A DNA stretch of 45,462 nucleotides from Candidatus Achromatium palustre (GCA_001044195.1 LFCU01000004.1:1-45462), one strand, 5' to 3'. Numbered from the stretch's first letter, positions 8,250 to 17,006 are shown. Translations and numbers: made by a program. The notes: generated from the letters alone by a model not told the origin.

Positions 8250-10085
8250 TTAATCCAATTCAAATTCTTGTTGCCAACTTGCATCTTTAGTCCATTTAGG
8301 TTGGTTGTGTTTAGACAGTAAAAAATTTTCCAACACTAAGTAATCCATTTCGGTACGCATAAAACATTGATAGGCATCCTGCGGGGTACAGACCAATGGT
8401 TCACCACGGACATTAAATGAGGTATTGACTAACACTGGACAACCAGTTAGCTGTTCAAATTGTTTGAGCAAGGCATAATATCTGGGATTGGTATCTGGAT
8501 GCACCGTTTGGATACGTGCTGAATAGTCTAAATGCGTAATAGCAGGCAAGCTAGAACGTGATATTAGGAGTTTATCAATTCCGAATAGATGTTGTTGAGA
8601 TTCTGTCACTGGTAGGCGCAACGCTGGTTGTACATAAGCAACCATTAGCATGTAGGGGCTGGCTTTATCAAGCTCAAAATAATCATTGACACGTTCATAT
8701 AAGATGGATGGAGCAAATGGGCGAAAAGATTCGCGATATTTGATTTTAAGATTCATTACCGATTGCATTTTAGGGCTGCGGGGATCGCCCAAAATAGAAC
8801 GCCCTCCTAAAGCACGCGGGCCGAATTCCATCCGTCCTTGAAACCAACCTACAACATTTTCAGTAGCTAAAACATTAGCTACTTTAGCATTCAATTCATT
8901 ATCTGCTAAATATTCGTAAGGAGCATCAATAGCATCCAGATAATTACGAATTTGTGATTCAGTTGGTTGCGGACCTAAATAAGCTCCTTGCATCATATCT
9001 TTGCCATTGACTTGCCTTGGCTTATTTAAATATTGGTACCAAGTACTAAGAGCAGCACCTAAGGCGCCTCCTGCGTCACCGGCTGCTGGTTGTACCCAAA
9101 TATCTTTAAATAATTTTTCTCGTAATAACTTACCATTGGCAACACAATTAAGAGCCACCCCACCTGCTAGACATAAATAATCTACTGCTAATTCTTGCCG
9201 CACAGTACGTGCTAAACGCAGCACTACTTCTTCAGTCACCGCTTGGATGGAACGGGCAATATCCATTTCGCGTTGTGTTAATGTCCCTTCTTTTGGGCGG
9301 GGTGGACCGTCAAATAGTTTAGCAAACTTACGGTTAGTCATGGTAAGACCTATAGCATAGTTAAAATATGCCATGTTTAACTGAAAGGTACCATCTGCTT
9401 TCAGGTCAATTAAATTATCTAAAATCGTTTGTACATATTTTGGTTCCCCATAAGGTGCTAAACCCATGAGTTTATATTCACCAGAATTAACTTTAAAGCC
9501 AGTAAAATAGGTAAATGCTGAGTATAATAATCCTAATGAATGTGGAAATTTAATCTCCCATTGCGGAATTAGCTGATTATCTTCACCTAGCCATACACTA
9601 GTAGTCGCCCACTCTCCTACACCGTCCAGACATAATATGGCAGCTTTTTGAAACGGACTGGGGAAAAAAGCCGAAGCTGCATGTGCTTGATGGTGTTCGG
9701 TAAATAATAATGGTGGTAATTGTGCTTGAGTTGTGTCTATAGCTGCTAATTCTTTTTTGAGCAAGTTTTTTAAATACAATTTTTCTTTAAGCCAAACGGG
9801 CATAGCTTGTATAAAAGAACGCAAGCCTTTGGGAGCGAAACTTAAATAGGTTTCAAGTAAACGTTCAAATTTTAACAATGGCTTATCATAAAATACAATA
9901 TAATCAATTTCCGCCATAGAAATTTGGCCAATTTCAAGGCAGGAGCGTATAGCATTTATTGGAAAACTAGCATCATGTTTTTTGCGCGTAAAGCGTTCTT
10001 CCTGAGCTGCTGCAATAATGTTACCGGAGCGGATTAAAGCGGCAGCACTATCATGATAGTATGCAGATATACCAATAATATTCAT
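8250..10085 (-). CDS. O-carbamoyltransferase, NodU/CmcH family
   Basis: A 611-residue cytosolic enzyme that uses carbamoyl phosphate and ATP to carbamoylate a hydroxyl group, here probably on a sugar. The N-terminal ASKHA-like domain starts MNIIGISAYYHDSAAAL and contains HHQAHAASAFFPSPF (metal-binding His motif), GVGEWATTSVW and AGGVALNCVANGKL. The C-terminal domain has GRMEFGPRALGGRSILGDPR and CPVLVNTSFNVRGEP, typical of the YrdC-like carbamoyl-adenylate half. Length is normal for the family. It heads the SxtJ-DUF5989-SGNH unit. No sign of decay. Confidence 0.95.
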   Translation of the reverse strand: MNIIGISAYYHDSAAALIRSGNIIAAAQEERFTRKKHDASFPINAIRSCLEIGQISMAEIDYIVFYDKPLLKFERLLETYLSFAPKGLRSFIQAMPVWLKEKLYLKNLLKKELAAIDTTQAQLPPLLFTEHHQAHAASAFFPSPFQKAAILCLDGVGEWATTSVWLGEDNQLIPQWEIKFPHSLGLLYSAFTYFTGFKVNSGEYKLMGLAPYGEPKYVQTILDNLIDLKADGTFQLNMAYFNYAIGLTMTNRKFAKLFDGPPRPKEGTLTQREMDIARSIQAVTEEVVLRLARTVRQELAVDYLCLAGGVALNCVANGKLLREKLFKDIWVQPAAGDAGGALGAALSTWYQYLNKPRQVNGKDMMQGAYLGPQPTESQIRNYLDAIDAPYEYLADNELNAKVANVLATENVVGWFQGRMEFGPRALGGRSILGDPRSPKMQSVMNLKIKYRESFRPFAPSILYERVNDYFELDKASPYMLMVAYVQPALRLPVTESQQHLFGIDKLLISRSSLPAITHLDYSARIQTVHPDTNPRYYALLKQFEQLTGCPVLVNTSFNVRGEPLVCTPQDAYQCFMRTEMDYLVLENFLLSKHNQPKWTKDASWQQEFELD

Positions 10086-10162
10086 ATTATTTTTAATCGT
10101 TTTCCAAGTTTTGCGTAAAAATACATCTTAAAAGTTTTTGTGTTCCAAATTTAATACCAAAA

Positions 10163-10393
10163 TAGACATTACCAGAAACTCTTTATCAGTTGAACGCAAT
10201 AGATTCCTGCTTGTGCAGGAATGACGAAATGGAGATTCTCGCAAAAACCTACGATCTTCGTCATTCCTGCGCAAACAGGAATCTATAGCCAAGTAGATGG
10301 TACAAAGTATGTACCGTTTGTCAAGCCAAAAACTAGATAGTCGAGTAATAGATTCCTGCTTGCGCAGGAATGACGGGTTTCGGATAATGTCTA
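10163..10393. repeat. TA-flanked MITE, family A (long form)
   Basis: The ends are TAGACATTACCAGAAACTC (10163) and GGGTTTCGGATAATGTCTA (to 10393), inverted and bounded by TA. Inside are three copies of the AGATTCCTGC/GCAGGAATGACG palindrome in both orientations, so this 231-bp form seems to be a compound of shorter elements. It fills most of the gap between the carbamoyltransferase and GT2 genes and ends 11 bp from the GT2 stop. No other gene is visible in 10086-10403. Confidence 0.75.
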
Positions 10394-10403
10394 TTATTTG
10401 CGT

Positions 10404-11096
10404 TTAGAATAATCTAAGTTTAAATGCAGTAAATAGATATGTTGGGATATTTTTAAGCATTGACATTTTAGAGCGTCCATATTTTCGTTCTGTCCAGGCA
10501 ATAGGTATTGTTGTATATTTATATTTTTTTAAAATGCCTGTTAAAGCTATCTCCATATTAATATTGTATCCATTAGCTGTTGGTTTAATATCTTGTAGCA
10601 CATTTCTGCGATAAGCCTTAAAAGAGTTGGTAATATCATTACAATGGGCACTGAAAAGTATTTGAAAGAATGCGTTGCCTAGTTGTGATATTAAACTTTT
10701 TGCCGTGAGAGCATTAGCGACCTTTGCTCCCGCCATAAACCGCGAGCCAAAGACCATATCATAGCCATTTTCTATCAAATGAATATATGCTATGACATCA
10801 TCCAGTGAATCGCTGAGATCACCATTGAATGGAATAAGAATATCGCCAGTAGCGACCTGAAAGCCTTTTTGCAAGGCTTTGCCATATCCTGGCGGTTCTC
10901 CACCTTTTACGGCGATAACATTTGGGTGTAAATTAACAAAGGCTTGCAAAAGTTCCCAAGTTCCATCAGTACTATCGTCAACCGCAATCAGTTCAAAATC
11001 TATTTTATGCTTGGATAAATAGCTATATGCAGTATTCATAGTTATTTCTGCATACTTTGCTTCGTTTTTAAACGGAATGATAAGTGATGTTTTCAT
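10404..11096 (-). CDS. Glycosyltransferase family 2
   Basis: A 230-residue GT-A-fold enzyme starting at the ATG 11096-11094 (MKTSLIIPFKNEAKYAE). A GTG two codons upstream is possible. VDDSTDGTWELL and GDILIPFNGDLSD mark the nucleotide-sugar site, GYGKALQKGF the substrate loop and ERKYGRSKMSM the C-terminal motif. It is closest to dolichol/polyprenyl-phosphate mannosyl- or glucosyltransferase (DPM1/Ppm1) types without membrane extension, so it may make a polyprenyl-phosphate sugar donor for the GT39-like enzyme at 17007-18584. The acceptor is inferred. Confidence 0.88.
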   Translation of the reverse strand: MKTSLIIPFKNEAKYAEITMNTAYSYLSKHKIDFELIAVDDSTDGTWELLQAFVNLHPNVIAVKGGEPPGYGKALQKGFQVATGDILIPFNGDLSDSLDDVIAYIHLIENGYDMVFGSRFMAGAKVANALTAKSLISQLGNAFFQILFSAHCNDITNSFKAYRRNVLQDIKPTANGYNINMEIALTGILKKYKYTTIPIAWTERKYGRSKMSMLKNIPTYLFTAFKLRLF

Positions 11097-11102
11097 AACC
11101 AC

Positions 11103-11524
11103 TATTTATCATAAAAATTTGTAACTACCTACCATCTTCGAAATATACCATACTAACTCGATGCAAAAAAACATTCCGGATGAAATAGCACGGTAGTCGG
11201 TGGGATGGGTAGAGACGCAAAATTTTGCATGTACAGACGCAAAATCTTGCGTCTCTACTTATGATTTTCTTTGGGTATGGCTGAGGTAGTTACATAAAAA
11301 TAATATAATGGATGAGAAATTAAAATAAAAATATTTTTTGGATAGGTAGTTGGATATCTAAAATTTCATCTATCACATTCAGATCTTGCATATCAAACGT
11401 TCGATGCTGATCAGGTTGCGGATAAACATGTATTACATTTACGGCTGGCTCCGTCATTCCTGCGCAAGCAGGAATCTATTGCGTTCGACGGATAAAGAGT
11501 TGCGGATAATATCTAATGAAATAT
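11103..11524. other. Intergenic region with two repeat units
   Basis: No gene is seen. It holds a hairpin at 11209-11258 (GTAGAGACGCAA inverted as TTGCGTCTCTAC, with a second GACGCAAAA unit between) and a half-copy of MITE family A at 11452-11515 (GTCATTCCTGCGCAAGCAGG ... GCGGATAATATCTA). The latter ends 10 bp from the stop of the radical SAM fragment. Confidence 0.65.
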
Positions 11525-12525
11525 TCAACGGAAAATAACTCTGTAGATGATATGAAACCATTGTTTTAAATTTAGTTTCATAGAAAATATTCTATTGGTC
11601 AAAGCATATCTTTTCCATAAAAGATATATACCTTGAAATGGTAATCGCATAAATGGTAGCCGAATTAATTTATTCAATAACCAAGGGCTAATGTGATGGT
11701 ATTCTACGCAGAAAGAAAACAAATAGTTAAGGTTTGCTAATTCTCTTTTGTGTTTGAGATTCAAGCCACTGTCGCTAAAAAAATCTTTTATATCAGTATA
11801 GTTTCCTGAAAATTCGCCAATTATTTGTGCATGATCTCCCAATGCAGTACCAGGATAAGGCTGATAAATTGATGGATTAGCATAACTTGGTTTTAACATT
11901 CTATTCAGTTCTAGGGTTTTAAAGTCATCAGCAATGGAAGTTTCTGGAAGTCCGAGAATATTTTCGGTGACGATAGATATTTCTGCATTCTGCAACAATC
12001 TGACACAATTAATTGTAACACTATCCGTATTATTACGGTTCAGCAGTTCTTTTCTAACTACTTCATCACCCGCTTCTACTCCTATCCATACTGCGATACA
12101 TCCAGCATTTTTTATATAGGCAACATTTTTTTCTGTTACTAACTCTGCTCGTGCATTACAAACAAATGGTAAACCTATCTTGTGTTTATATTTTAATGCA
12201 AAATCTTCCAGCCATTTTCCTTGCATTACAAAGATGTCATCCTCAAAATGAACTACCTGAAACGGATGTTGTTTCTGCTCCTCTTCTATCTCTGCTATAA
12301 CATTATCAACACTACGCCTTCTAATGCGCTTGCCAAGTCCCTGATAAATTTTGTTGTAGGCGTGATTAAAACAATAGGTACAATTATATGGGCATCCCCT
12401 TGAGGTAATAAAATTTCTGATGGGAAAAGTTCTGGTGATAGGATAAGCATTTAGCAGATCTCTATCCGGAAATAAGATAGTATCAAGGTTTTCAATTAAT
12501 TTCCTAACTGGATTTTGATAAATCT
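11525..12525 (-). pseudogene. B12-binding radical SAM protein, C-terminal part (gene split by a MITE)
   Basis: The open frame continues upstream of the first ATG (12226) to 12525. It contains the iron-sulfur motif CPYNCTYC (CxxxCxxC), FEDDIF, GVEAGDE and GLPETS, all hallmarks of the radical SAM barrel. The N-terminal cobalamin-binding half is at 12621-13050. The two are separated by the 97-bp element 12526-12622. Deleting that element and one TA gives one continuous frame of 476 codons, with WVRTQGK-IYQNPVRKLIENL across the join, a normal linker for this family. As it stands this half lacks its own start codon before the cluster motif and is probably inactive. The original enzyme likely methylated or rearranged a sugar or lipid in the polysaccharide pathway. 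Confidence 0.88.
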
Positions 12526-12622
12526 TAAGTACATACCCATAAGTCTTTTAACATTTTGTTTCATTAAAAATCAAGAAGATACTTGTTCCAAAAATGTTAA
12601 AATATTTTTGGACTACTACTTA
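12526..12622. repeat. MITE family B, copy 1 (97 bp, inserted in radical SAM gene)
   Basis: Bounded by TA on both sides (12526-7 and 12621-2). Arms AGTACATACCCATAAG...TTTTAACATTTT and AAAATGTTAAAA...GGACTACTACT are imperfect inverted repeats. A second copy of exactly 97 bp is at 23510-23606. Frame restoration on removal (see the flanking gene halves) shows a TA target duplication. It encodes nothing, so it must have been moved by a transposase supplied elsewhere, probably of an IS630/Tc1-mariner-like TA-targeting type. Confidence 0.88.
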
Positions 12623-13050
12623 CCTTGTGTTCTAACCCAGAAATTAGGTGTTAGATGATAATCCCCTTGATCCTGGAACCGCTGTATAAAATCAACGATT
12701 GCGTCTTCAGCTTCGCCTATACAAACCGCATCGATCGCTTTATCATCATATATTAATTGCGGGTAAAATGTAGGATGTGGCCCACCAAAAATTGTAAAGA
12801 TGTTGGGGTATTTTTGTTTTATGTTCTGGTTTAATTTTGCGTACATGCCTTGATAGGTTGAACGTACTGAAAAGAGCAACACATCTGGGGCAAAATCATC
12901 AATTTTTTTGATAACAGAAAATGGTGTTGTATCTACTAAATCAACTATGTGACCTGCATGCTTCAAAGCAGCCGCAAGATAAAGGATTCCTAACGGTACT
13001 CGACCTATACAGTCTTTGCCTAAAATATCATTAATAAATAGAAGCTGCAT
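12621..13050 (-). pseudogene. B12-binding radical SAM protein, N-terminal cobalamin domain part
   Basis: Starts MQLLFINDILGKDCIGRVPL and carries the Rossmann-like B12-binding domain (GILYLAAALKHAGHIVDLVD, FSVRSTYQGMY, FGGPHPTFYPQL, VCIGEAEDAIVDFI). It runs to GDYHLTPNFWVRTQGK and then hits a stop supplied by the inserted 97-bp element. The radical SAM half follows at 12525-11525 in the same frame once the insert is removed. The fragment may still be expressed as a free 144-residue B12-domain protein, but no such family role is known. Confidence 0.88.
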
Positions 13051-13093
13051 GTTATTTTTATCATTAAATAAGCTATTTAACTTCTGGTCATTG

Positions 13094-14332
13094 CTATTGA
13101 CTTTTTTTGCCGATTATCTTAACGGTTGGATGGGGAATAATAAACTTACCTCCAGCGTTAAGATAATCTGCATATTTTGCAATAAAGTAATCGACAAAAT
13201 TCCAGGACAGTAATAAGTAATAGTCTGGCTGTTCAGTGACGGTATCTTCAGAGATAATCGGGATATGCATACCAGGACTATACTTACCAATTTTATGTGG
13301 ATTAATTTCAGTTAAGCATTCAATTATATTTGGCCCTATACCATAATAATTTAACAGAGTGCTAGCTTTTAATGGCGCACCCATACCAAATATACGCTTA
13401 CCGGCACCTTTAATGTCTCTTAAAACTGACATTAGTTGTTGCTTATTTGCATCCACCTTTTTAGAAAAATCAAGATAGGTTTGCAGACAATTCAAACCAG
13501 CATCTTTTTCATTAGCAATAGCAGCAGCAATATTGCTGGTGGTTGGAAAACGTGATTCTTTGCGGCCAACATATAAGACAAAAGAACCGCCATGAATTGA
13601 AGAAAAATCAACATCTAATAAGCGTAATCCATATTGCGAAAAAAGATTTTCAAGCGGAGTAATGGCATGAATCAGTGTGTGTTCATGATAAAAATGATCA
13701 AATTGCACCTGATCAATCAGATCTTTTAAATATATACATTGGGTGCAAAAGATCGTATCCTGCTTCATAATGGTTTGTAATCCCTGTACAAAGCTATGCA
13801 AATCTTCTACATGATAGAATACTGCTGTAGCAGTGATTAGATCAGGATAGATACTAAGCTGTTGCATTGCCTTAGCACTGTGCTGGTTCCAAAAAGCTTC
13901 GAAGACAGTAATACCTTTGTCTTGAGCTAATTGATTGGTACGGGTACACGGATCAATACCCAGTACCCGCATCTTGTGCTTACGAAATTTATGTAGCAAA
14001 GTCCCATCATTGGCTCCAATGTCCAATATTAAGCTATTAGGTGCAATAGCATATTTTTGCACTATGTTATCTACAAGGTGCTCAAAGTGGGCCACTATTG
14101 GTTGATTTAAACCAGTTATATAAGGATGATTTGCGAACATGGCATCAACTGGTGGAAATTCCTCCAATTGTACTTGCCAGCATTGGGTACAGACCAACAT
14201 CACAAAAGGAAACATCTGTTCGTTATCAAGCTCATTGAGGCTAGGAAAGACATTTCCATTCGGTTGCCTACCAAGATCAATAAACCGTTCCAAATGTGAA
14301 CTGCGACAGTTCATACAACGGCGAGTTTCCAT
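13094..14332 (-). CDS. SAM-dependent sugar C-methyltransferase (NovU/TylC3-like)
   Basis: A 412-residue three-part enzyme. The N-terminal zinc domain has two CxxC pairs (Cys6/Cys9 and Cys48/Cys51). The class I methyltransferase core has motif I LILDIGANDGTLL at 101-113 followed by VLGIDPCTRTNQLA. The C-terminal domain has YVGRKESRF, GAGKRIFGMGAPLKAST and ends PHPTVKIIGKK. The family C-methylates nucleotide-linked deoxy-keto sugars, which suits a cluster also holding an RmlD-like reductase and an aminotransferase. Length is normal and all motifs are intact. A 25-bp-core fragment of another gene (14379-14437) lies just upstream. Confidence 0.92.
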   Translation of the reverse strand: METRRCMNCRSSHLERFIDLGRQPNGNVFPSLNELDNEQMFPFVMLVCTQCWQVQLEEFPPVDAMFANHPYITGLNQPIVAHFEHLVDNIVQKYAIAPNSLILDIGANDGTLLHKFRKHKMRVLGIDPCTRTNQLAQDKGITVFEAFWNQHSAKAMQQLSIYPDLITATAVFYHVEDLHSFVQGLQTIMKQDTIFCTQCIYLKDLIDQVQFDHFYHEHTLIHAITPLENLFSQYGLRLLDVDFSSIHGGSFVLYVGRKESRFPTTSNIAAAIANEKDAGLNCLQTYLDFSKKVDANKQQLMSVLRDIKGAGKRIFGMGAPLKASTLLNYYGIGPNIIECLTEINPHKIGKYSPGMHIPIISEDTVTEQPDYYLLLSWNFVDYFIAKYADYLNAGGKFIIPHPTVKIIGKKSQ

Positions 14333-14378
14333 ATTCTATATATTTACCAACGTATAGCCTAAATAAAAATATAATTGC

Positions 14379-14437
14379 CTAATCATCATTTCTGCGAAAA
14401 ATATTGAACTCGTTTTTGCCCATATAATTCATTTTAT
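14379..14437 (-). pseudogene. 3' end of a second GT39-like gene (remnant)
   Basis: The minus strand reads MNYMGKNEFNIFRRNDD then stop (TAG, 14381-14379). The intact GT39-like gene at 17007-18584 ends DYIGNNEFNIFRRNDG. The DNA core of 25 bp covering FNIFRRND is identical in the two places, while flanking codons differ. It is therefore a leftover or duplicated 3' end located at the far side of the Rpn-XisI-Rpn segment. Confidence 0.8.
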
Positions 14438-14500
14438 AGCTCGTAGGATGGGTAAAGAAAAAGCGAAACCCACCATCCATTTGATACTATACTATGATTA

Positions 14501-14587
14501 TTTCTACTTTGTCACATTGTGATCGTTCCCACGCTCTGCGTGGGAACGATATAACCTACAATTCTAATCTGACAAAGTAGAATTATA
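14501..14587. repeat. Nested palindromic repeat, family C, copy 1
   Basis: Outer arms TTTCTACTTTGTCACATT (14501) and AATCTGACAAAGTAGAATTA (to about 14587) are inverted. Inside sits a near-perfect hairpin ATCGTTCCCACGC-tct-GCGTGGGAACGAT (14522-14550). The same outer arms occur at 27333-27418 around a different inner hairpin. Confidence 0.75.
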
Positions 14588-14621
14588 ATTTTGAGTAGAA
14601 ATCCTCTACATGAGCAGTAGC

Positions 14622-15437
14622 TCATGAATCCTTAAGTTGCTGCAATCTTTCCAAGCTAAGGCCAGTAACTTTTTGAATGAATGCAAGATCAGCACCTTTG
14701 CGCAACATAGCAAGTGCAGTTTCAGTTTTACCTTTGATTTCGCCCTCTGCTAACCCTTCGGCTTTGCCTTTAGCAAATTTATCCTGCTTAATTTGTTCAT
14801 CGCCATATTCATCAAACATTCGTGCCCGTTCTTGTGGTGAAATTGTATCGCTCTCAATAGTATGTAATACCTCTTGAATAGTTGGATTTGCATATTGCGT
14901 TTCATCGACTTCTTCATTTAGCGTATCACGCATCGCATAGAGCCATTCTTTATATGGTTCTGGCGTTTTATCATCAGCATAATTCGGGCATAAATAAAGC
15001 ACCTGGTGCGGAATTTCTCCTAATTTATTTCCATGCAGATCTTTTGGATCAAAATCAATGATTGATACATCTTTTTTATGGTGATCGCCTGAAGTTAGAA
15101 TTACTATAGTTAATGCACGCACATTGGGACGATATTCCATGAAGGAACCGGCAAGTTCTAATAAAGCGGCACAATGGTAATGTAAAAAGCGATGATAATG
15201 ATCGGGATAACGTTTATATTGAATGTCTACGATAATGCGATTCTTTTTATCTTCGGCAAATAAATCGAACCGCGAATCAACTTTGCCGATTGGTGGATCA
15301 AACGCCTTTTCAGTTTCAACGGTGTCAATTTCCAATTGAATGCCAGTTAAATCTTTGACAAATCCAGCAAAGATATGTGGCTTGGAAAAGGCTTTTTTAA
15401 AGATGACTCCATAATGTAACGAGGCTACTTTAAGCAT
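14622..15437 (-). CDS. Rpn-like PD-(D/E)XK nuclease (PDDEXK_2 family), copy 1
   Basis: A 271-residue protein of the recombination-promoting nuclease/'transposase' family. Active-site features are SRFDLFAEDKKNRIIVDIQYKR: Asp58 and the D71-I-Q73-x-K75 strand. Such proteins cut DNA and are implicated in recombination or phage defence; they are not classical transposases with terminal repeats. The first 210 residues are nearly identical to the copy at 16129-16947 (differences such as M/R at about 98 and A/V at about 105). The C-terminal tail (KGKAEGLAEGEIKGKTETAL) differs sharply before a shared end FIQKVTGLSxExLQQLKDS. Confidence 0.9.
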   Translation of the reverse strand: MLKVASLHYGVIFKKAFSKPHIFAGFVKDLTGIQLEIDTVETEKAFDPPIGKVDSRFDLFAEDKKNRIIVDIQYKRYPDHYHRFLHYHCAALLELAGSFMEYRPNVRALTIVILTSGDHHKKDVSIIDFDPKDLHGNKLGEIPHQVLYLCPNYADDKTPEPYKEWLYAMRDTLNEEVDETQYANPTIQEVLHTIESDTISPQERARMFDEYGDEQIKQDKFAKGKAEGLAEGEIKGKTETALAMLRKGADLAFIQKVTGLSLERLQQLKDS

Positions 15438-15466
15438 ATTTCGGATTATTTTTAATTATCATTATG

Positions 15467-15760
15467 CTAGGCAGTTTTCAATTCTGATATGTACGAAAGA
15501 ATTATCTGATCTTCGGGAATACCTGCTATAACAAGGTCATCAGTAATGCCATGCTCTATCCCATCGTATTCAATATAAACTTTTCCATTATGTAAAATTA
15601 TATAAATAAGATTTCCCCTAATACGATGTCCTCTATCCCATCCTGTTTGCATTAAAACATAACGGTCATTCTTTTCATCAAAGATTGGATCAAGATGAAT
15701 ATTGCCATATTTTAAAATAACATTTTGTATTATTGTTCTATATTTTGCAATGTTATCCAT
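15467..15760 (-). CDS. xisI: XisI-like element-excision controlling factor
   Basis: A 97-residue protein matching XisI: it opens MDNIAKYRTIIQNVILKYGN and has RYVLMQTGWDRGHRIRGNLIYI, HNGKVYIEYDGIEHGI and LVIAGIPEDQIILSY. XisI and XisH were described as controlling factors for fdxN element excision in cyanobacteria, but most copies, including those in sulfur bacteria, are orphan pairs of unknown role. The usual C-terminus (a few residues after the IILSY region) is slightly shortened. Its start overlaps the end of an xisH remnant, the normal xisH-xisI arrangement. The partner gene is destroyed, so function is doubtful. Confidence 0.85.
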   Translation of the reverse strand: MDNIAKYRTIIQNVILKYGNIHLDPIFDEKNDRYVLMQTGWDRGHRIRGNLIYIILHNGKVYIEYDGIEHGITDDLVIAGIPEDQIILSYISELKTA

Positions 15761-15864
15761 CTTATTATATTCTCTTTTCTTGAGTCTACTACAATCATCT
15801 GTATAGAAAGTTCATTAATCACTAATTTGCCAATAGGTTCACTAAAAATATCATCGTAAACACT
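15730..15864 (-). pseudogene. xisH: xisH, C-terminal remnant
   Basis: The minus strand from 15864 reads SVYDDIFSEPIGKLVINELS and continues QMIVVDSRKENIIRWI to a stop at 15732-15730, overlapping the xisI start by about 30 bp in another frame. This matches the C-terminal third of XisH (YETFFxEPIxQLV...LIVFDPxxExIxxWI). Upstream it breaks off at a GTAGGATGG repeat unit, with no trace of the N-terminal endonuclease-like part in the 260 bp beyond. Confidence 0.8.
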
Positions 15865-15878
15865 GTAGGATGGATTTC

Positions 15879-15992
15879 CTATACATTAGCAGTCCATTGT
15901 ATCGCCTTAAGACTAGCTATTCCTAAAATCACAACAACAATACTAATAAATAAAATATGGAAAAAATGTCTATAAGATTGAATATTTAGCAT
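15879..15992 (-). CDS. Possible 37-residue single-span membrane peptide
   Basis: An ATG at 15992-15990 opens MLNIQSYRHFFHILFISIVV, continuing as one hydrophobic span and ending TANV. No good ribosome site is visible and no family is recognised. It lies in the 264-bp stretch between the xisH remnant and Rpn copy 2, where nothing else is seen. It may be chance. Confidence 0.2.
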   Translation of the reverse strand: MLNIQSYRHFFHILFISIVVVILGIASLKAIQWTANV

Positions 15993-16128
15993 ACCATAAA
16001 TAACCCATAATTATAGATCACATTATATTTGATCATACTATATATAGTTAAGAATTTTATTAAAGTTTGCAGCACAAAAATTGCACACCGCTTTTAATTG
16101 TTATTGCAGCAACCAAAACTGATCTATC

Positions 16129-16947
16129 CTAACTCTTAGTAGACCATGAATCCTTAAGTTGCTGCAATATTTCTGTACTAAGGCCAGTAACTTTTTGAAT
16201 TAAAGCAACATCCATACCTTCATGTAACATAGCAATTGCCGTTTGCTGGATACCTTTTGATTCACCTGCCACTAAACCTTTCTGAAATTCATCTTGTTTA
16301 AGTGCTGCGTCGCCGTATTCATCAAACATTCGTGCCCGTTCTTGTGGTGAAATTGTATCGCGCTCTATAGTGTGCAAAACCTCTTGAATAGTTGGATTTG
16401 TATACTGAGTTTCATCTACCTCTTCATTTAGCGTATCACGCATTGCATAGAGCCATTCTTTATATGGTTCTGGCGTTTTATCATCAGCATAATTTGGGCA
16501 TAAATAAAGCACCTGGTGCGGAATTTCTCCTAATTTATTTCCATGCAGATCTTTTGGATCAAAATCAATGATTGATACATCTTTTTTATGGTGATCGCCT
16601 GAAGTTAGAATTACTATAGTTAATACACGCACATTGGGACGGTATTCCCTGAAGGAACCGGCAAGTTCTAATAAAGCGGCACAATGGTAATGTAAAAAGC
16701 GGTGGTAATGGTCGGGATAACGTTTATATTGAATGTCTACAATAATGCGATTCTTTTTATCTTCGGCAAATAAATCAAACCGTGAATCAACTTTGCCGAT
16801 TGGTGGATCAAATGCCTTTTCAGTTTCAACGGTATCGATTTCCAATTGAATGCCAGTTAAGTCTTTGACAAATCCAGCAAAGATATGTGGCTTGGAAAAG
16901 GCTTTTTTGAAGATGACTCCATAGTGTAATGATGCGACTTTAAGCAT
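16129..16947 (-). CDS. Rpn-like PD-(D/E)XK nuclease (PDDEXK_2 family), copy 2
   Basis: A 272-residue paralogue of the gene at 14622-15437. The nuclease core (Asp58, D71-I-Q73-x-K75) is the same, and DNA identity is very high from the start to about residue 212 (ARMFDEYGD). The following 40 residues (ALKQDEFQKGLVAGESKGIQ) are unrelated to copy 1, and the end (FIQKVTGL-like ALIQKVTGLSTEILQQLKDS) is shared again with a short extension. In characterised Rpn proteins the variable C-terminal part can be made separately and inhibit the nuclease; an internal ATG (MLHEGMDVAL) exists here, but such control is only a possibility. Confidence 0.9.
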   Translation of the reverse strand: MLKVASLHYGVIFKKAFSKPHIFAGFVKDLTGIQLEIDTVETEKAFDPPIGKVDSRFDLFAEDKKNRIIVDIQYKRYPDHYHRFLHYHCAALLELAGSFREYRPNVRVLTIVILTSGDHHKKDVSIIDFDPKDLHGNKLGEIPHQVLYLCPNYADDKTPEPYKEWLYAMRDTLNEEVDETQYTNPTIQEVLHTIERDTISPQERARMFDEYGDAALKQDEFQKGLVAGESKGIQQTAIAMLHEGMDVALIQKVTGLSTEILQQLKDSWSTKS

Positions 16948-17006
16948 GATTATTGTCTTTAATTTTAAATTGTGCTGATTTCATCAACCGATAGAATCAG
17001 AAATTT

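Noticed and set aside
14622-16947. Rpn genes as a classical insertion sequence
   Set aside because: They carry a PD-(D/E)XK core, not a DDE transposase, and no terminal inverted repeats or target duplications bound each copy.
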